Assembly: GCA_029962745.1 (NCBI GenBank)
Contig: JAPZVO010000060.1
Coordinates: 60,524 to 124,523 of the forward strand
Reading direction: 5' to 3'
From: Echinometra lucunter
Taxonomy: Eukaryota; Echinodermata; Echinoidea; Camarodonta; Echinometridae
Length of the DNA: 64,000 bases
A program made the translations under genes and the position numbers. How positions within the stretch are numbered: position 1 is the first letter of the stretch; each line of letters opens with the position of its first letter. Positions 60,726 through 64,000 of the stretch are shown one piece after another. The notes below the pieces were generated by a model. It saw nothing but the letters and a program-made list of their open reading frames with translations, was not told where the DNA came from and searched no databases.

Positions 60726-61120
60726 ATGGTGGCCACGAAGTACGCTCGACAACAGGTCATGTGCGACGTGAATTTCGCATACCGGGTCATGAGTTTCGCA
60801 TCCCAGGTCATGAATTTTGCATCCCAGTACCTAAACTTCGCCTCACAGGTCATGAATCTCGCGTCACGCGTCGCGAATATCGCGTCTGGGGCGCAAAATT
60901 CACGTCGCAAATGACCTGGGCACCGTTTCATGAAAGTTGTCGGCACTGACAAGGTGTCAGTCACTGACAGTTACCAAAGTAAAAATCACTGATCAGTGCT
61001 TCTCAGCCAAACAAAACCAAGGACTTTTTTTACTGAAATTGTCAGTGACTGAAAACTTGTCAGTGCTGACAACTTTCATGAAACAGTGCCCTGTTGTTGA
61101 GCGTACTTCGGGGCCACCAT
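60726..61120. mobile_element. Nested inverted-repeat composite
   Basis: The outer inverted pair ATGGTGGCC...GTACGCTC and GAGCGTAC...GGCCACCAT encloses two further units. At 60757-60913 a 21-bp tandem array (GTCATGAATTTCGCATCCCAG type) is itself bounded by GCGACGTGAATTT and AAATTCACGTCGC. At about 60915-61091 lies a GGGCACCGTTTCATGAAAG MITE of the family seen at 5883-6047. Confidence 0.8.
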
Positions 61121-61286
61121 ACAATTTTCTGGTTAGCATGCAAATGGAGCTGAACTACATGAATCTTGATACTGATGTTCACAGGTCATATTCATGTTTG
61201 AATATCTTGAATCTCGTTAGTTTTTTAGTAATCTTTCATAAGTAGTATGAGCAAAATTTTGCCACGTTACAGTGAATTCATCACAG

Positions 61287-61594
61287 CCTGAAAATAATAA
61301 TAATAATAATAATCCGTTCTTGTATAGCGCATATCACGTTATTGTCTAACGTCTCTATGCGCTTCCAAAGGACTTTGGATATTATTACCCTGGCTTTAGC
61401 CCGGCAGCCTTTTATAGCGTACAAGCATTTTCAAGGAATCAATTCCTGCCAGGTACCCATTTACCTCACCTGGGTTGAGTGTGGCAAATGTAGATTAATG
61501 TCTTGCCAAAGGACATTAGTGCTGCGGCAGGGATTCGAACCCCGTACCTTGTGGTTCAAAGTCCGGAGGCTTATCCACTGGACCACAACACCTC
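61287..61594 (-). mobile_element. tRNA-derived SINE
   Basis: Read on the minus strand it starts GGTGTTGTGGTCCAGTGG, with an A-box-like TGGTCCAGTGG and a perfect B-box GGTTCGAATCC; the anticodon-loop position reads CTTTGAA, as in tRNA-Gln(TTG). A non-tRNA body follows with AATCTACATTTGCCAC, and the tail is (ATT)n. These are the parts of a Pol III SINE. The anticodon stem is imperfect, so it is not a functional tRNA gene. Confidence 0.8.
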
Positions 61595-61907
61595 TACATG
61601 TACTATGTAAATTGTATCAAAAACTGTTTTATTCTATTCGCCTCAAATGTACGTGTGTCACTACGTAAATTGCATCAAAGATTGTTTTGTGACATTCGCA
61701 ATATGCTGTAAAGTGTGCAATGTACAATGTGTTATCTATTTGTTTTGTGCAATGTAAACCTATTTCTATTCAACTAACACAGCTCCAGTGGCGACACCAG
61801 GGTATTTTTGATGGGGGCGGGCAATATGACCACAGGTAAATTTAAAAAAATAAAAACAATAAAGGTATTATTCACCTATACAATTTGTCCCAAAAAAAAT
61901 CGATCGG

Positions 61908-62692
61908 GGCAATTCCATGATTAAGTGGACATCACCCAAAACTTTATTTTTGCTCTTTTTCAAATTCAGGTTGATTTGGGGGTTAAAATTCATACAGAAA
62001 TGCAAAGGGGTTTCATACTCACACACACACACAAAAAAAGTATTTCCAACGTCTCCTTACAGCAGAATCCAAACCATACAAATACAAAAAAAATATATGG
62101 GAATACATACAGTTTGTTTAGACTTGGACAGAAAATCGCTTCCTTTGTAGATTTTTCTATTGGATAATCTGAAAAACATTGTGTCACACTAAATCAAAAG
62201 CAAATTTTCCAAATAGGTTGCTGAAAAGGTATACAAATCTAAAACATGTAGTGCTGGACAAACTGTAACCTGAACTAACCGTAACGTTGTGAACCAAAAT
62301 TTTGGAGTCTACTTTAAAGAACGGAGAGGAAAACTTTTAAATTTTTGTGGATTGATATATGTCTTTACTGTGTTTTACCTCAAACTTAGAGCCATATCAG
62401 TTTGACTTCTGATATGGCTCTAAGTTTTAGGTACTACACGGTAAGGAGAATTTTTTTTCGAAAATATTGCTCAATTTTTTTGTCCTTTTTTGTAACGTTA
62501 CTAACCATGGTCAAAAGTTTTCATTACAGCTCTGGCATTGTCCAGTAGCTTTTTTAAATGTATCGTAGACCTTGTGTGGGAGAGAATATGTTGTTTGAAA
62601 ATTAGGGCTTGAAATGAAATGGATATTAATTTTGTTGTATCAAAAGGTATGAAAATTTGCCTAAATGTGACGTTACTAATCATGGAATTGCC
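61908..62692. mobile_element. TIR element, 785 bp
   Basis: Ends GGCAATTCCATGATTA and TAATCATGGAATTGCC are a 16-bp inverted pair. Inside are a perfect 19-bp hairpin (62382-62427) and a direct echo of the right end near 62495 (CGTTACTAACCATGG). No coding frame and no clear target duplication. Confidence 0.7.
62382..62427. repeat. Perfect 19-bp hairpin
   Basis: AAACTTAGAGCCATATCAG, an 8-base loop, then its exact reverse complement. Confidence 0.95.
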
Positions 62693-62779
62693 AATGGGCT
62701 TCTAAGTATCAATAATGAAAGAAATCATTTTGCAATAAGAAAAGTTATGTTAGATTATGAAGTTATAACTCTTCCTCCA

Positions 62780-63668
62780 CCAGTCAATAAAGACCCTGTC
62801 TGATTCAGTCCAGTAGTCACGAAGGAATACAGATTTTTTTCAAACGGAAGTCATAGGTCCTTCCCGTCCAAGTTTGGACAGACTGACAGATGGAGAACTC
62901 ATAGCACAATGAACTATACAATTATCCTTTTGTACGCTTAACAAAGGAAATCGCTGTTTTGTTTTGATATGCTATAACTGTTATTGCAGTGGTGTATCAT
63001 CGTAGGTAATTATTCCTTCTGCAGTCCAACAGTCAAGAGACTTTGAAGTTTAGTAAAGCGCGTGATTGGTCACTTTACTCCATCTTTTATCAATAATGTC
63101 CTTGGCATCCAGAAAATGTAGATAGATATCTTGTTCATAGGCTGCAGGATGGTTTACAAAACTATTCAAACTAATGCATACTATTTCAACGAAGATTAAG
63201 TAAAAAAAAAAAAAAAAAAAATGCTTTTAAGATCAAGACAAGACACTTATGAAACAGTCTCATAATTTTGTTTTATAATCTCACTGAATTTTATTACTTG
63301 GAAAATGCCCAACATCGTAAAAACTTGAAAACTGTTCTTTTCTCATTCAGGATTTATTTATTTTGACCTGGAAAAAACATATTCATATTCCCTTCATTTG
63401 CAACAGCCTCAACAACAGCAACAACATCAAGAAGGATGATAACTATGGCAAAAAATAAATTCTTCTCATCACAACCAAAACACAAATAAAAAGAAGACCT
63501 TGATTACCCTTGCAAAGAATTCAAAAAGCAGTGTGATGTGTCCATTATGTCCATAGTGATTGAGTGTCCCTTTTGTTCCATCTTGGACAGTAGGGACTTA
63601 TGACGTTTACAAAACACCTATTTCTTTGTGATTACTGGACCGAATCAGAAGGGGTTTTCACTGACTGG
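62780..63668. mobile_element. TIR element, about 890 bp
   Basis: The left end CCAGTCAATAAAGACCC...TCTGATTC and the right end GAATCAGAAGGGG...CACTGACTGG pair over about 50 bp with several mismatches. The interior is AT-rich and non-coding. Confidence 0.65.
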
Positions 63669-64000
63669 TAGAGAAATGATTATGGTTTCATAATCTACAA
63701 TGGCTTTCCATATCCAAAATGATTTCTTCCATAATAAATAATAAGCTCATCGTATTTTTTATTGTTTTATTTTATTATTTTTTTTTGGGGGGGGGGGGGA
63801 CAAACTGCAGCTGCATGACCCAGCCCTCACTTGCTCCATACTCTTCTTTCTTCCTCCTCTTCTTTTTCTTTTTTTTTTTTTTATCACTTTGGAATTCGTC
63901 GGCCCCCTGCTCCCATGTAGGGCTTCCCCCGAATAGCTCAAATGAGAAACATAGCTTTAATTCGATTTGCTAAAGATGACTCACTATTTGAGTCTAGTGT
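63669..64000. other. Anonymous DNA at window end
   Basis: A T10 G13 junction at 63774-63799 and a CT-rich patch; no gene. Confidence 0.5.

Overview
The window looks like nuclear DNA of an animal with a large, transposon-rich, AT-rich genome. The best guess is a marine invertebrate deuterostome, possibly an echinoderm. That guess rests on the mix of element families (inverted-arm Penelope, CR1-like LINE with a 2A-like motif, integrase-first SCAN-gag Gypsy, many TA and TTA MITEs), on spliced genes with long introns, and on the many poly-C/poly-G runs. It is an inference and not a species call. There is no sign of bacterial operons, rRNA genes or CRISPR arrays.

One host gene can be assembled on the minus strand. 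Five exons between 60222 and 22053 all have consensus splice sites and all have phase-1 junctions: an Ig-like domain (59839-60222), a transmembrane segment (58919-59035), a P-loop exon (48637-48765), an exon matching the switch/G3-following part of an IFI44-like NTPase (35279-35449), and a terminal exon with a TK motif and stop codon (22053-22375). Read together they predict a single-pass cell-surface Ig receptor whose cytoplasmic part is an IFI44-like P-loop NTPase. The 5' exons lie beyond the window or were not found. About 45-70 residues of the usual NTPase core, between the fourth and last exons, are not accounted for. Both nucleotide-contact motifs I can see are altered.

The rest of the window is mostly mobile DNA, much of it inside the introns of that gene. 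0-8 kb: anonymous DNA, a diverged ~172-bp tandem repeat, and three MITE-like elements. 8.0-13.2 kb: a Penelope-like element flanked by 1.32-kb inverted copies of its own 3' end, one of which carries a 192-bp TA-flanked MITE. 13.2-22 kb: mostly anonymous DNA with a TA-flanked MITE at 19.6-20.3 kb. 26.5-31.0 kb: the same MITE family, split by a CR1-like LINE. 31.1-33.1 kb: a palindromic element. 33.8-35.2 kb: a SINE split by a 1.0-kb TIR element. 35.5-48.3 kb: a second palindromic element swollen to 12.7 kb by a Gypsy element (36.5-43.6), a TA-flanked element (43.9-45.6) and an element with an 8-bp hAT-type target duplication (46.2-47.9). 49.3-58 kb: microsatellites, a 160-bp tandem array, a TIR element with four near-identical 37-bp hairpins, and nested MITEs. 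60.5-64 kb: nested inverted-repeat elements, a tRNA-derived SINE and two more TIR elements.

All transposon open reading frames seen here carry frameshifts or stops, so they are annotated as broken copies. The target duplications and the paired empty and filled sites allow the order of several insertions to be read directly.
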